64,000 nucleotides of DNA from Paragonimus westermani. Taxonomy: Eukaryota > Platyhelminthes > Trematoda > Plagiorchiida > Troglotrematidae. This document shows, piece by piece, positions 1 to 12,120 of the stretch. The notes beneath the pieces are model-generated. The model was not told the DNA's origin. It made no database searches and saw only the letters and a list, made by a program, of their open reading frames with translations. Numbering within the stretch: the first letter of the stretch is position 1; every line of letters starts with the position of its first letter. The stretch spans positions 62,001 through 126,000 of the forward strand of contig QNGE01000777.1 of NCBI GenBank assembly GCA_008508345.1. The letters are read 5' to 3'. Made by a program: the position numbers and the translations under genes.

Positions 1-1319
1 GTTCATTCATGTAATATTGTCATTCTTCTTCTATTCGTTCAGATCGTCCAACACGAGTACATAGAATTGCCGATGATATACGATTGGTTCTTTGCTGTCC
101 TAACTCTGAGTCATGCAATACAAGATTGCGAAGTAAACAATGACTTATCAATCCTAATAAACTGACACTGCCGGCACTTGTACCACAGTCAGCGCATCCT
201 AACTTAAACTAGTGTTAACTTCGCATGGAATTCAGTTAATGTTCAGTGCATCTTGGTTGTCCTAATCATATGCCCTTGTTATGTAAACATTGGTGCAGTG
301 TGCATACAGAGCTGGGTTGACTTGTATGACGTCGGTAGAGAGGAGAGTAGTTCCGTTGTTATTGTTCTCGGTAGCACTTGATCCTCTCTATGCACTGAGT
401 TTTTCAGGCTCCAACTGCCAAGTGTCTGACAGTAACATCAATACCCCATAAACAGTTTGATTCACTCTTACACGATTGTCCTGTCCACCTTTAGCATCTC
501 TCAGATTCACCGTTTGGAGAGCACCATAGCTCAAGAGGGTCAACATAACCATAATCGAGCCTTGGTCATTAGCTTTGATGGGTGGATTCCAAAAATCGAA
601 TCGTCAGCTGGCAAGGTGACGAGCAGGTAGAAGGACTATATCAATGATGTTGCGGCTTGAAACAAACTTGAGCACTTGCTTACTGACTCCTGCAATCAGG
701 GCCTACCGTAAATTAATGGAATTGTAACTGGCAATTATGTGTGCGAAAAAAAACGTCTAGATGCAAGATACAGTCCGTAAGTAAACACCATTCATTTATT
801 CCCGTAGACTGTAGCAGTCTACTTGGGTATTGTGGTTCAGCTTACGTGCATGTTAAGCTCCTTACGGTGCCAGAAGAGACAATAACGAATAGCCACTTAG
901 TCTTCACATCAGTGCCTACTTATGCTAACCCTCTTATCATGGATCTTTGAGCCCAAAAATGTCTACTTACCCAGCACCGCTTTGTGAGCTCCTAGTTAAC
1001 TGTGTAATGACGGAACAGCTGCATATGCTATTGGTACGAGCCCTTCTTATGAGTGTAGCCCAGACAACAGAAAGCTTACAGGATGGTTGAGGAACATCAA
1101 GATAGAGGCAATTAATACGCAGTTTGGGAACTCCACAGCGTTACCGCACGTGATTGTGAAGGTTAACAAGATGTTATCCATCCGGAGATTTTGTTTAATG
1201 CAGGGGCTTGACGGCTCTTAAAAGAACTGCCACCAAGCAAAATAGTTTTTAAGTGATGTCTGGCGGTTTTCCTGTTTCGACCTGAACACTGCTCATATTT
1301 GACCGCGGTCCTCGCATCG
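1..1319. other. No gene recognised
   Basis: Only short chance-length reading frames in AT-rich sequence. Nothing with codon bias or a recognisable motif. Confidence 0.6.
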
Positions 1320-1768
1320 AGAGAGGCTTTCTAGCCAGCCTCTTTCGAAAAGAAATACTGGACTTAATCTTTGTTCATGATAGAGCGTCTCACTCGTGCA
1401 TATCTTTCCACGATCGAGATTGGAACTCCGGTCACACTATCATGAAGCAACCGTATTGAGTACTGTTCCACTGACCTCACATAATACGCCATTGTCACAT
1501 GTAGACAGTCAGCTACATTCGGTTGTGACTAACATTCAGATTGCCCAGTCATCTCGATAGGAGATACAGTGACTGTCCTGTCAACTGCAAAGGCTATGAA
1601 ATACTAATGAGCACTGATAAGAGCGAAACTCGAGTCTGGTGTTTCTTTTCGAAAGAGGCTGGCTGGAAAGTCAGTCTGGATGCGGAGACTGCGACCATAT
1701 ACGGGCGATGTTCAACTTGACTTTAACCAGGCCCCATAACCACGGTTCCTCTGGTTTTTGGAATTGCC
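1320..1768. repeat. SINE-like family 1, head-to-head (fold-back) pair
   Basis: A minus-strand copy (about 1320-1585) is followed by a plus-strand 3' half (about 1595-1768). The 3' segments form inverted arms at 1327-1364 and 1633-1670, matching at 34 of 38 positions with a 23-bp perfect core. The minus copy contains the tRNA-like part, with box-B-like GAGTTCCAATCTC at about 1410-1422 when reverse complemented. The inter-arm segment begins AGGAGATACAGTGACTGTC (from 1559) and recurs at about 35153 and 6098. Confidence 0.7.
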
Positions 1769-4700
1769 TACACCGATCGTCCTCCGCGTGGTCACTTAAG
1801 GGGTGAATTCTGTGGCAGTAAAACGCAGACACTAACTGAGTTAAAGAAGTACTAATCGGCCTTAGGTCTACGACACAGTTTCCGACACTTTGTCCGTTAG
1901 TTTCCGAGATCCTGAAAAAGGCCCCATTTTTCAGAAGCCTGGTAATTGACAAGACGAGTTTCCTAAGATTTATGACTGAAAACTTGTAGAAAGCAACCTA
2001 ATCCACATTTTTACCGGCACTCTGGAGGTTTGTTAATTAAGCAAAACAGTTAATATGAAATCATAATCCTACCCCCAGAACTTATTCTGCTACACAAAAA
2101 CGTGAGAACATTTCAGCTGACCTCTGCGTTCTGAATCTGTTACTGTCATCAGTTCACTCCAACTGTCCTGCCGGGTGCTGCTTACAAGACGAGCTTCAAA
2201 GTTTTCTAGAAAGTCTGTCTAGCTTTTCGTTACCAAAACCTCCTGCAAATCAAGACAGTGAATCCTCGAGTGCTGCTAGTAGACAGGTCGGTTTTCTCAC
2301 CGTGTCTGATCAGACACTACTATTCTCAGGATACTGTACGCTCCGACGGGTTATACTGATCTGCCAACGCCCACCAACTGGTTGGCTTTCACAGGGTTAT
2401 CAGTGGCCCAGACCACCCATACACTAAACACCAACTTAGGCTACTATGTGAAAGCATGGTGAGGTCATAACGTGACTTGAATTGGAGGATATTCGCACCC
2501 TCAGTGAGTTGTTGATCACCCCTCAAACGGAAGAGAATTCTATTGAGTAGGCCTGTTTCCCGATCAACTTTAGGCATTTTTGTCATTTGGACTAACACAA
2601 AACGTTTCATACTGTTCATCATTCACACTCGATCACACTTTCCTCATCCAGGTAGGCAATCACTTTCGAAGAGACACATGAGACTCACGTATCGCATTTC
2701 TTAGACCTCATCAGTAGTGAGACAACCAGGGTGCAAACTCCAGTTACGCTTTCATTTTTTACTTTTTCGGTCTGTGAACCGTTTCTATCTTCGAATTATT
2801 GTTGTTTTTCGTTTGTATTCATTCCCCGTTTCTCCATCCTTCTAGAAAAACAGCACACTCACTGAGATCCTGGAACACAGTCCCAAAAGTAGCGGATATT
2901 TCCGCCTAATTTCAGCCACTTATGTTGGGTTGTGTGTTTAACAGTCGAATGTTACAAGCAGCATATTACCGATTTCGTACTTGTTGCCACCCGTCTTATA
3001 TATGAACCTCATGAACTTCAACTATACATCCTACCACAAGTAGGGCAGATGCTGGAATTTGTAGACATTAGCTTAGTTACGAATTAATTGTAACGGTTGT
3101 CCCAAATCCAATGGAGTTTATAGATCAGTTCGGATGCAAAGAGCACCTATTGGAATTGTGCATAAACTTAGTCTGCCTCATGGTCCCAAATGAAATCCTA
3201 AAATGAACTGAATGGTATGTGTTCAATGGTCAAAGGTAGCCGGGAGCACACAGCCGTTTTCGTAGTTGTTCCCTCCCATCTTAATGTTATACACAGTTGT
3301 GCATGCGACAAATTTGTTTAAGGCAACGACTCCGCTCCTATCTATCATATTATTTTATTTAGGTCGTCTTAAACTGATCCTTCAACACACCAACAACAAA
3401 GACACACACTCTCACGTATGACTTTACTCTGTAAGTTTATTTAATGACTGTAACTTTATTTTCGAAGAAGTTTCCGAACAGGCTTCTCACTGGACAAGGG
3501 CACAATATTTGTATAGGCATGTTTAACGTTACAAATGTGTATATCTGTCGAGCATTCACCCTCTGGGTGCGTACTGATTATCTGACTTGATTTGACCTCT
3601 GGATAAGTTCAGCATATTTCGTTGCGTTGGTTTACCAGGATCACTTTTGGTAACTTGTTCTTCGGCAACCGCCGCATCCCCGGTTGGAACTGTCGAAATC
3701 GTTGTAATTTGTTACTAGAGGGACTTATGATGAGTATCGGTCAAAAACTATGGACTTAGAAGGTAGGACCCATTTAACTGAAACTGTTTCTCAAGAAGAA
3801 TGTTGTCTTTCATTTAGTTGCATCGTTTTATGGCCAAGTTGATTCTCGAACCAAAATGGAAACATCAGTAATGAGTTACCGTTAGGGAGCTGTTCGATGC
3901 AGACGACAAGCCTGTCTTATTTAAGCTCCCTCTACTTCTTAAGAACACGGATTCTCGTACAGAATAATCAGCATTTGATTGCTAATTTGATTACTAATCC
4001 TCCAGACTGTTCTTGTCTTACTTTGCAACCTATCAGCATACCGTACTGCTTGTGCCCCGATTCTTGGTATAAGATAATTTGATCGCTGGATCACATATTG
4101 GCCATTTAATCGAAAGTTCGTTCTAGGAATGACCCATCGAGTGCTGTGTTTACCCTCTTGAATTGCTGTATACATCGCGATAGAACACGGTCGGATCAAA
4201 CAAGCCATGTGGTCAATCGGGGACACCACATTGTGGCTGTTCTGGTTAATCAGTCTCACACCAACGGGCTCTGAACCACTCACGTGACAGATTTATTTCG
4301 GCACTCTACATCAATTCACATGTGAATGGCCGTAAAAAATGGGATGTGTGGATGAAAGGACCTTCATAAGTACGGAGCTGTTGTTCTGTTTACTCGCTTC
4401 GAACTGGTGCATGAGGTTACCAAAACAGCGTGAAACTGCTGAGATAAGACTGGTGTGGGTTTATCTGGCAATTATGTTGTGTTCGCATTTTTGACGTGCC
4501 ATTCGGCTTCTTGTGCACTTTGTATGCGAATATGACCGCACGTTCTTAGCATTCATACAGCAGTCTGTATGGGGTGGTTGGTTTCCACTGGGACCAACCG
4601 ACGACTTACGCTTCTCTGGGTCGGAAAACTTAATCAGTGGCAGTAATCACATTGTCTACCTTTCCTCGTTAGCTGATCATCCCGCTTGACTTATTTCCAA

Positions 4701-6054
4701 ACGACTGTAAGTACGATCCACATTCTCATCGATGCGTTGTTACCCAGAGGTGTTAAACAAGCTTGTAAAATTCGTAATGCTGCTTTGACTGTTATTTGTA
4801 TGGTGACTTTCTTGCCAGTAACCATTTGGGTTGCAATCACGTTCTTACGCGATGTCTCTCCTAATCTCTACCTGTAGACAGCGTCGAATCTCTGTCCCAT
4901 AGTCTTGAATAGTCTGATACCACATTGTGTTTTTGGATCTGTACGATCCGAACTACTGTTTACAACTCCTGAGGACACATGTGGTTTCCGTTCTTTAGGC
5001 TCACTCGACTTAATTTTTCGGAACGTCATGGTTTTATTTACACTGACGAATCTGTGAACTGGATAGTAGTTGCAATAAACTTTGTGAGTGGTTTGGCTCA
5101 ATAACAAAACTTGCTATCAGAGCGAGTGGTTCACTGTCCTAGATGGAACGGAACTGTGACAGCGATCACTCAACATCTGTTGGCAAGTTGCCTGTGCTAC
5201 CGTGCATTGGAGGCGTCAACCTCAGATGCGAAGGTGCCCTTAGTTTGCGAGTCCTGAAGCTCTATCCGTCAAAATGATCCCGAAGATGTTCCCTGGGATT
5301 AAGGCCCGGTGATCATGTGGACCGAAGTATGCTGTCAGTAGTTGGATGGAATTCTGCCGGACCCACTGAACGCATAAAATTCATGAAACTCATAAGAGAA
5401 GTGTACAGGTTACAGGAGGCCGAGAGTGTTTGTGTACATTTTAATATATGTCGGATGGTTTACAAAGAAATGACACATTGGGAGATTTTTTCGGTTTCTA
5501 AGAATCTTCGGTAGAAAAATTGTGAAAGAGAAATTCGGAGGAAATTAAGCGAACCAGAACCTTATCCACTATCTACCAAACACACAACAAGCGCACAACA
5601 ATCTTACTGCAATATACAACCGCTGACTGGCATCAACAGTGTGAGGTAGAGAGTATCTTCATTCTGCAAGGATTATAACAGACTCCGGTAAGTCGTTCCA
5701 GACTAGGTATAGCCAAGAGCTAGGAGTGTGTTCTCTTCAGTTCAAACGATTCATCTGAAGTTGTAGCGTTAGTGAGCTACCCCTGAGATGGTCATTTTTG
5801 CAACACACAAGTAATTTTCTTGAGGAATGTTGAGGATGATGGGTGTCCCATATATTAAAATCACTTTCTGTCTGACATGCCGGCAGTGTATTCAGAAGTA
5901 CCCACAGTTTACACAACCTCTGTAGATAACATGAGGGAGGTATTGTCATCAACCGTTTTGTACCTCTGCTGTATGTCTTCTAAACAACACCAATACCCTT
6001 CACGAACTGAGCCGGTGATCTTATATTAAGCGCAATCGAAAGTTCATGTACAAA
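1769..6054. other. No gene recognised
   Basis: Reading frames do not exceed about 115 codons and overlap on both strands. I see no domain motif and no clear repeat. Confidence 0.55.
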
Positions 6055-6400
6055 CATTTCGCTTGTGAATGATAAGCAGATAGCCTGTTCGCTTTCAGGG
6101 GAGAAACGGTAACTTACCCGTTAGCTTCAATCGATGATACAGTTATTGGGACTTCTCTTCACGCTTAAATCACTGATAAGTGGTTGGGGATATCTGGTTA
6201 GTATGAGCTGAAAGTTACTCACAGTTTGCAGCCCCGTGGACTATTCAGCCACTCACTTTCCACATCTCAGTGCCGAGGCCAGGAAAACTCGAGTATAGTA
6301 CTTCTTTCCCAGAGAGAAAATGACTAGAAAGTCAATGTGAATGCAAAGGATGTGATCAACTGTTTGATGTTTACTCTATGTTAGCCAAACTTCCTGCTTT
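6055..6400. repeat. SINE-like family 1, partial head-to-head pair
   Basis: The junction segment at 6095-6135 (GGGGAGAAAC... GTTAGCTTCAATC) matches the junctions at 1559 and 35153. The 3' end of a plus-strand copy follows at 6288-6390, with ACTCGAGTATAGTACTTC and GACTAGAAAGTC. The tRNA-like part is largely missing. Decay is heavy, so the bounds are approximate. Confidence 0.55.
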
Positions 6401-9400
6401 CGGGGTAAACCCAATCCAATGGACTTAGAAATATGATTGTTTCACTAATTGGTTTTCATTCTTAACTTTGGTTTTTCCAGTTGTTATTTTTTGTATCCAT
6501 GGTTATTTGTTCCAGCTGTTTAGTAACCTAGAGAATACGGGCGTCCATCCCCACGTCATTCCGAAGAGTTCAATCAGGTAAGCGTTCCGGGGACTACACA
6601 TTACTATACATTATCATAAGTCCAAATACAAACCGGTCTAGAAGACTAATATCAGTATACCATTTTAAAAATGCTCCCGAAAATAAGGTAATCGCTTGGC
6701 AACAATTTAAAAAGGAATGGGGAAAACCATGTGCCAATTCTGCGGTGGCTTCCTACAATTCGTGACTTATGAAACCTGGTACGAATAAATGCCTGTTTAC
6801 ACTCACGATACAAACCCTTCAGTTTTTATGATAGTATACAGCTTTCATTTTTTACAGACGTCGTTTTGATTTTTCTCGTAGCGTTGCATGGAATTGTAAC
6901 ATTTAAGGAATTATCCAGATCAAGTACCACTAACCTAATGATTTTCACGGAGATAGCACCCACACACCAAATGCAATCGATTAGCAACGTACGAAAAAAA
7001 ACAAGTGTTTGTTGACGGTTTTGTTGTGACAGCAATCGCGTTGGTGTTTGTTGACACTCATACTGATTTGTTCCACACCGACGCTTGTTCTTGTGGTCTG
7101 TCTGATATCCACTGGTTATCACATAGCTTTTCAAACATAATCTCACATGTCACGGTTTGCTCATTTGATCAGTCGATCTGCTCAGTCATTTGTGAAGTGA
7201 CTAGCCGATCGTAACTCGCTCATTCCATCGTAGATTCCTTTTTTCAAATAACGGATGGATAATTTTTTTTGTCGTCACAGTGACCATTAATTGACCATTA
7301 ATTCCTGTTGTTTTCCAGTTGGTTAATGCATATTAGAAAGACCAAATGAAATTCATCCAACTGTGACCATCCAAGTAGGGAGTATATGGTTATTGTCATC
7401 AAACCATGACTGGTTGCAACAGGCAAACCGAACACAAACATCAGGCTGGAATTCTGTTTTGGTCTCCTGTAAACAGTACTCACATTTCGAGCTAAACGGA
7501 AAACTGCGGGCCGCATAAGTTTTCAGCTTATGTCATTGGACACAAGTGCACGAGAGCAGCGGTTGTTATCATTCATCTGATGCAGCCCTCTCGACCACCC
7601 ACAACTTTATCCGCATCTAGTTGCTCCCCGGTGTTCACCACCTACGTAACCGCCAAACACCGGTTATTCTTCGGTCTGTTGTTTTCACGAGAGTCCACAC
7701 TACCCTCAAGACATCTTTTGAATGAGAACCCTATTCTTAGCGCTGTACATGGACGGACAGAGGACAGCTATGTAGTCAGCGTGAGTTTCCATTAAAATTT
7801 GGATGTTAATACTGAACTCGTCCTACTTTGAGCAGGAGCGCCGTGTAGATCGTCTTCGCAGGCTGTTGATAAGCTTCCAAATGTGTCCTTGCATTGCGTT
7901 GTTGCACCTGATGTTTCAGCTAGAGCGAACCACAGATGATAATGGTTCTGCAGAACCTTGCTTTACGGTGTCTTTCAGCCAAACGATTCCAAGGTATTCG
8001 CTTCGGCTGACCATTGCGGTTCGAACCAACAACCGTTTGACTCAGAAAGACGACATTCCATATTGAACTGAACTAGCAACATCTCTTAATATGGGAGCAC
8101 CCGTACAATCATTGGATCATACACCCGAAGATTTTCACGTGTATACTGTTCCATTCAACTCACTGAAGAAATTAGTGTCCCACCAGCCAGTCTTCCACAT
8201 TCTATATCGGGCTAAGTAAAAACTGGCTACTTGATGAATGACGGAATATCATCTAAGATCATGTTAACGACCAGTAGCTTAGAGCAGTTAACAAAAACAA
8301 TAATGATACCAACAACAAAGTGATGCGGAATCTTTTTATTCATTTCAGGTAAGTTGATATTCACGCGTTTTAATTACATAAACATGGGACAATTCTGGAC
8401 ACAAGCAGTGTACTTGGCGTGTGCAGCAACTGTCTCCTGCCGACTGAAAGCCGCAAAAACTGTTCAGTGCATTTTACTTTCCAACCGTGTACCACACAGT
8501 ACCGAAACTGACATAAGAACCTATTGGTAGTGTGGTCTGACACACAGAAAACATCGAATCATCATCCTGGACAACTTGTCTTACGCGTAGATACGCGTCT
8601 AACTGCACGTTGCTAACTGGAAGTAGTGAGTTGACGGTATCACATGGCGTGAACTAAGTGTTCTTCGAGGCAGTTGAGCTCACGAAGTGAAAGCAAGTGG
8701 TAGAAGGCTGTACAGGATCCACAAAAGAGTTATACATATATTAAACTGGAAATTTGGGTAAATCATTCGTCACGGTGATCTGTAATCCATTTGTTCTGTT
8801 AATTCTACTCTCGCTTATATTATAAAAGAACGGTGAAGATTTAGAACTGTAGACCGTACATTCAGTTTTATCTGTGCTTATGGCAATACTGAGTGACCCG
8901 TGCAAAAGAGGCACTGCATTACAAATGTCCATCTGCTAAATGATTTGATTCGAAAAGCTTTAGAGTACATGGCTTTTTGGTAACCATTTGATTGGTTTGG
9001 GTTCGGAACGAGTCAGCTGTGTACTTACCACGGCATGGCAGACGACACCACTAAAGCAATGTGCAGTAAACGTCATACCATCATACTGCTGATGGGTATG
9101 TGTGGCCTTTTATAGAATATCCGGTAGTCATATAATACTCCTGAGCTATTGACCTGTGCTGAGGCCAGTGCTTACGCAGCATCTTAACTTTATTGACTGT
9201 CCCTTCAGTGGCCCAATGTCCGCACATCCGTCTATCCATCCATAGTGCAAGAACTGTGAACCACACGTTTTCCTGGTCTGGTGGCTGTAGACTGGTTACA
9301 AGGTGTGCAGACCGATATGGGCACATTGCACACAATAAATGTATAACTCGTTTGACGGAATTCTTATTTCCAACCCAAAATGTTCGATATACATGAGGTA

Positions 9401-9984
9401 TTTACAGCAGTTGATGAACCGTGTTCAGTGAACAAAACTAGGGCGGAAGCGGTATATCGTGTTTCGTTGTGTTTCCACGATGTTTACCACGTACATTTGG
9501 GATGCTGTTTTAACGCCAAAGAAAATATTTATGGCTAGAAGATATGACCTGGTGCAAAGGTTGACATATCCCTATTTACCTTCCTTGAACTCTTGTGACA
9601 AACGGAAAATTCACGCTGGACTTCATTAACTCCACAAAACATTAATCCTTGTTCAGTGCTTCAGGTTTATTACTCCCATTTGGGTGGAAATTGTACCACT
9701 GGTGAGTTCTATTGCTTGGTTGAATAAGCTCACGGAAATCTATTTCTCCTGCTCTAACTATTGACCACATGCCACACGCCCAGTTCCTGGCTGCGTCTGA
9801 TGTCTCTGTTCAGCGTGAGTTGCTCACAGAAACCCACCCCACCCCAGACTCAAGACATGATTCTGAAACTGAGCTGGAGGTAGCGGACCGAAATTCACCT
9901 GTTTTGCATCATTAAAGCAGATGATGATCGCCCCACTCTTCAGCACCAAATACTACTGAACAGGTCTACAATTACGTCATCTAG
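6401..9984. other. No gene recognised; possible 5' flank of the gypsy relic
   Basis: No exon identified. The last few hundred bases (from about 9720) should contain the rest of Gag and a 5' LTR if the relic at 9985-12120 was ever complete, but neither can be recognised. A GC-richer patch at 7560-8060 has open frames on the plus strand without known motifs. Confidence 0.45.
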
Positions 9985-9989
9985 AAACA

Positions 9990-10217
9990 GTGTTTCTTGG
10001 TACAGATGTGGTGCACTCTACCAGAATTCAATTGATTGTCAATGTAAAAACGTTGTTTGTTTTGTATGTCAAAAGACAGATCACCTGGTTAAGGGGTGCC
10101 GGGTTCGTCATTCATCCAGATCAAGTTATTCAATGCCAACCCGATGCACTACTTCCGAACCGGAAACAATCGTTACACCGTTTGATGATCGTGGTTCAGT
10201 CCCCCCCCCCCGTTTAA
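9990..10217 (+). pseudogene. Gag nucleocapsid zinc-knuckle remnant
   Basis: In the frame through 10058, a perfect CCHC knuckle C-x2-C-x4-H-x4-C is read (CFVCQKTDHLVKGC, 10058-10099). A degenerate first knuckle lies just before it (10000-10045): RCG is kept, but the leading Cys position is Trp and the His position is Tyr. Paired knuckles of this kind end the Gag of fluke gypsy elements and bind the element RNA. A C11 run at 10201-10211 follows, a likely slippage site that may have shifted the frame before the protease region. Confidence 0.7.
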
Positions 10218-10570
10218 AATGGAGCTGTAAATAAGCAGTGGCTTGTCTTCTTTTGAGCCAGGTACTAACCGTGTTACCACTCAGTGTGGCGAGAGGACAC
10301 TGATCGGTAGACAGAACCGAAACCAGCTGCATTATGTGGTACCCCCACATTGTCGTCTTAGAATTTAAAACAGCTTATGTGTTAAGAGGTTTTGCTGGAC
10401 TTCGTATAAGGAATGTAACAGCTGCCGGTACCAGCTGGTGTTACCAGTCACACAGAGTGCTAATGTTTTCTGACCAGCTGAGTCCCCGTCCACCTATCCA
10501 GTATGTGGTCAACTAAAGGGTACCTAAATAGTTCTAAGTGACTCAGTCACTACGCAGCCAAAGTTTTAAA

Positions 10571-10990
10571 GCCCATTTTGTAGCGTACGTGTTGCGCCCT
10601 AAAGCAGAATCAGAACGTAAGCGCTGATGGAAGGTAGGAAGCATTGGGGCTGTGGAATTCTCTCACATGTATCCAGCCACTCTTTCCGCGTTCTAAACAA
10701 GTGAGACCGTGTGAATTAGTTGAGATTATACGGCTACTGTGAAAACATGTTCACCCACCGACACGTATCCCAATCCGGAGGCAGAAGACGTACTGTATCT
10801 TCGGAGTAAATATCACCCAGGCTTACCAACCACTATAATTCTATCATCGTCCAAAGTGTCATACAACAATATCCATTCATGTTATCGATTCAGTATGCCA
10901 GACTTCCGCTTGGTATAAGAGTCCGTGGACTATCTCAACGTGCAGCTGCAGTATGCCTAAATGGTATATCTCGCTGTAATAGGGTTTGAT
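10571..10990 (+). pseudogene. Gypsy reverse-transcriptase remnant
   Basis: One frame, broken by several stops, shows the N-terminal landmarks of gypsy RT in order: LRPKAESE (about 10590-10613), an A-VEFSH block (10648-10665), the DYTATV block before the nucleotide-binding region (10724-10741), and PTDTYP followed by AEDVL (10754-10797). In active elements this leads to a LSQAYQQ-like motif A and a YLDD box; neither is recognisable here, so the catalytic core is deleted or eroded. It would have copied element RNA into DNA. It lies directly after the Gag relic and before RNase H, as expected. Confidence 0.78.
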
Positions 10991-11185
10991 GGTGGACGAA
11001 CTATAGGATCAGTTTGGACGAAAACAACAGCACGCTATAATTCGCCTTTCCAGAGATTCCAGAGCTTAGGCTTCAAAAGAAACGAGAAAGGTGTACTCTT
11101 CTAACTGAACTTGTCAAATATCTTAATTTCCAATTAAATTCGGGAGGTACCTGCTCCATCAGGGAAAAGGTTTGGTCTGCCTTGG

Positions 11186-11530
11186 ATGCCCCAACCTCGA
11201 TCAATAACCAAAAAGCTTTATTCCTTCGCTGGAATTTTTAGTCATTGTTACCAATTCTCTTCTTGTAACAGTATTCGCGTCACACTTCTGAATAACCTGT
11301 CAACAAGGGAACCGCCTGGTGTTAGACGAATGCCAGCTAGAGTACTTCATCGTTGGACTAAACAGCCACTGGTGTATTCTCATGTACTGACGAACTTCAT
11401 ACCCCACACAGGGGTACTAGTATTCTGTGACACTTCTTCACAAGACGTTGCACCAGTACTGACACAGCAGAAAACAGAAGATGATAAGTGATCGGTCGCT
11501 CCCCATACCCTCAGTCTAACAGAGAAAAGC
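11186..11530 (+). pseudogene. Gypsy RT connection and RNase H remnant
   Basis: The open frame 11186-11491 (101 residues) begins in the RT thumb/connection region, with FAGIFSHCYQF resembling the common 'FLG-NYY-KF' block. It then enters RNase H: LVFCDTSS keeps the first catalytic Asp of the usual CDAS motif and is followed by VAPVLTQQ, which matches the GAVLSQ block. Just past the stop at 11490 the same frame reads SVAPHTLSLTEK, corresponding to the conserved 'VAF-SRTL-TE' block. A single stop therefore separates two matching halves. The domain normally removes template RNA during reverse transcription. Confidence 0.72.
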
Positions 11531-11743
11531 TGCTTGTAAGTGTGCAAGAGACGTTGACTGTAATGTTCTACATCAATTGTTTCCAGCATCATTTTCTTAG
11601 ACAACTGCTTGAGATTCAACCTGACAATAGATGAGAGTGAAGTCATTTCCTCTGAATGACCTCAGGCAGTACGCGTTCCAAAGTTCCCATATATTCTTAC
11701 TCATTTACGTTGTGAGGAAATCATACTGTTTTTCCTACTTGGT

Positions 11744-12120
11744 TGAGAACCAAAATCATGGAACAGTTGCACTGTGAACCCCTTCCCGAAACACCACACA
11801 TAAATGCACTATTTTGGAATTACGCATGATGGTCGAACATTGACGGAGACGTTCGGAGCAACGTCCGTGTCTGTAGCCTGTGCCAAAAAATCACAACCAC
11901 TGGATGCCCCAATTCCCTTGGCATCCTGGCTATAAACAAGATCAAGGCATGCTTCAGTCAAGAATTCCAACTTTTACCGCAACCCAATGTTTTCAAAATA
12001 CACTATTCGCCACTTTTCCACCCGAAACTGAAAGGTTCGACTGGAAGAACAATCCTGTCAGCCGAAGTATAAAGGTAATTAAGGAGCGATATTTCCACCA
12101 GATCAAATCAGTTTACATTT
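11744..12120 (+). pseudogene. Gypsy integrase N-terminal zinc-finger remnant
   Basis: In one frame the sequence reads VPKIMEQLH, then WNYA, a stop where the conserved Trp codon should be, WSNID, and VRVCSLCQK (to about 11900). This fits the HHCC zinc finger that opens gypsy integrases, with the final C-x2-C intact. The open frame that follows (11880-12122, 80 residues, MPKNHNHW...) is in a shifted frame and shows only a faint resemblance to an integrase core; the catalytic Asp/Glu residues are not identified. It sits at the 3' end of the same relic. Confidence 0.65.

Larger units (their letters stand above)
9985..12120 (+). mobile_element. Decayed Ty3/gypsy-type LTR retrotransposon interior (gag-pol relic)
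   Basis: Fragments of one pol-type polyprotein can be read in the expected order on one strand: Gag CCHC knuckle (10058-10099), a possible protease stretch (10210-10490), reverse transcriptase (10571-10990), RNase H (11410-11530) and integrase zinc finger (11744-11900). Frames change repeatedly and stops are frequent, so this is an old, dead copy. The order RT, RNase H, integrase is the gypsy order. I could not find flanking LTRs, a primer-binding site or target duplications, so the true outer ends are unknown. The last 200 bases, an open frame from 11880, are only weakly integrase-like. Confidence 0.8.
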
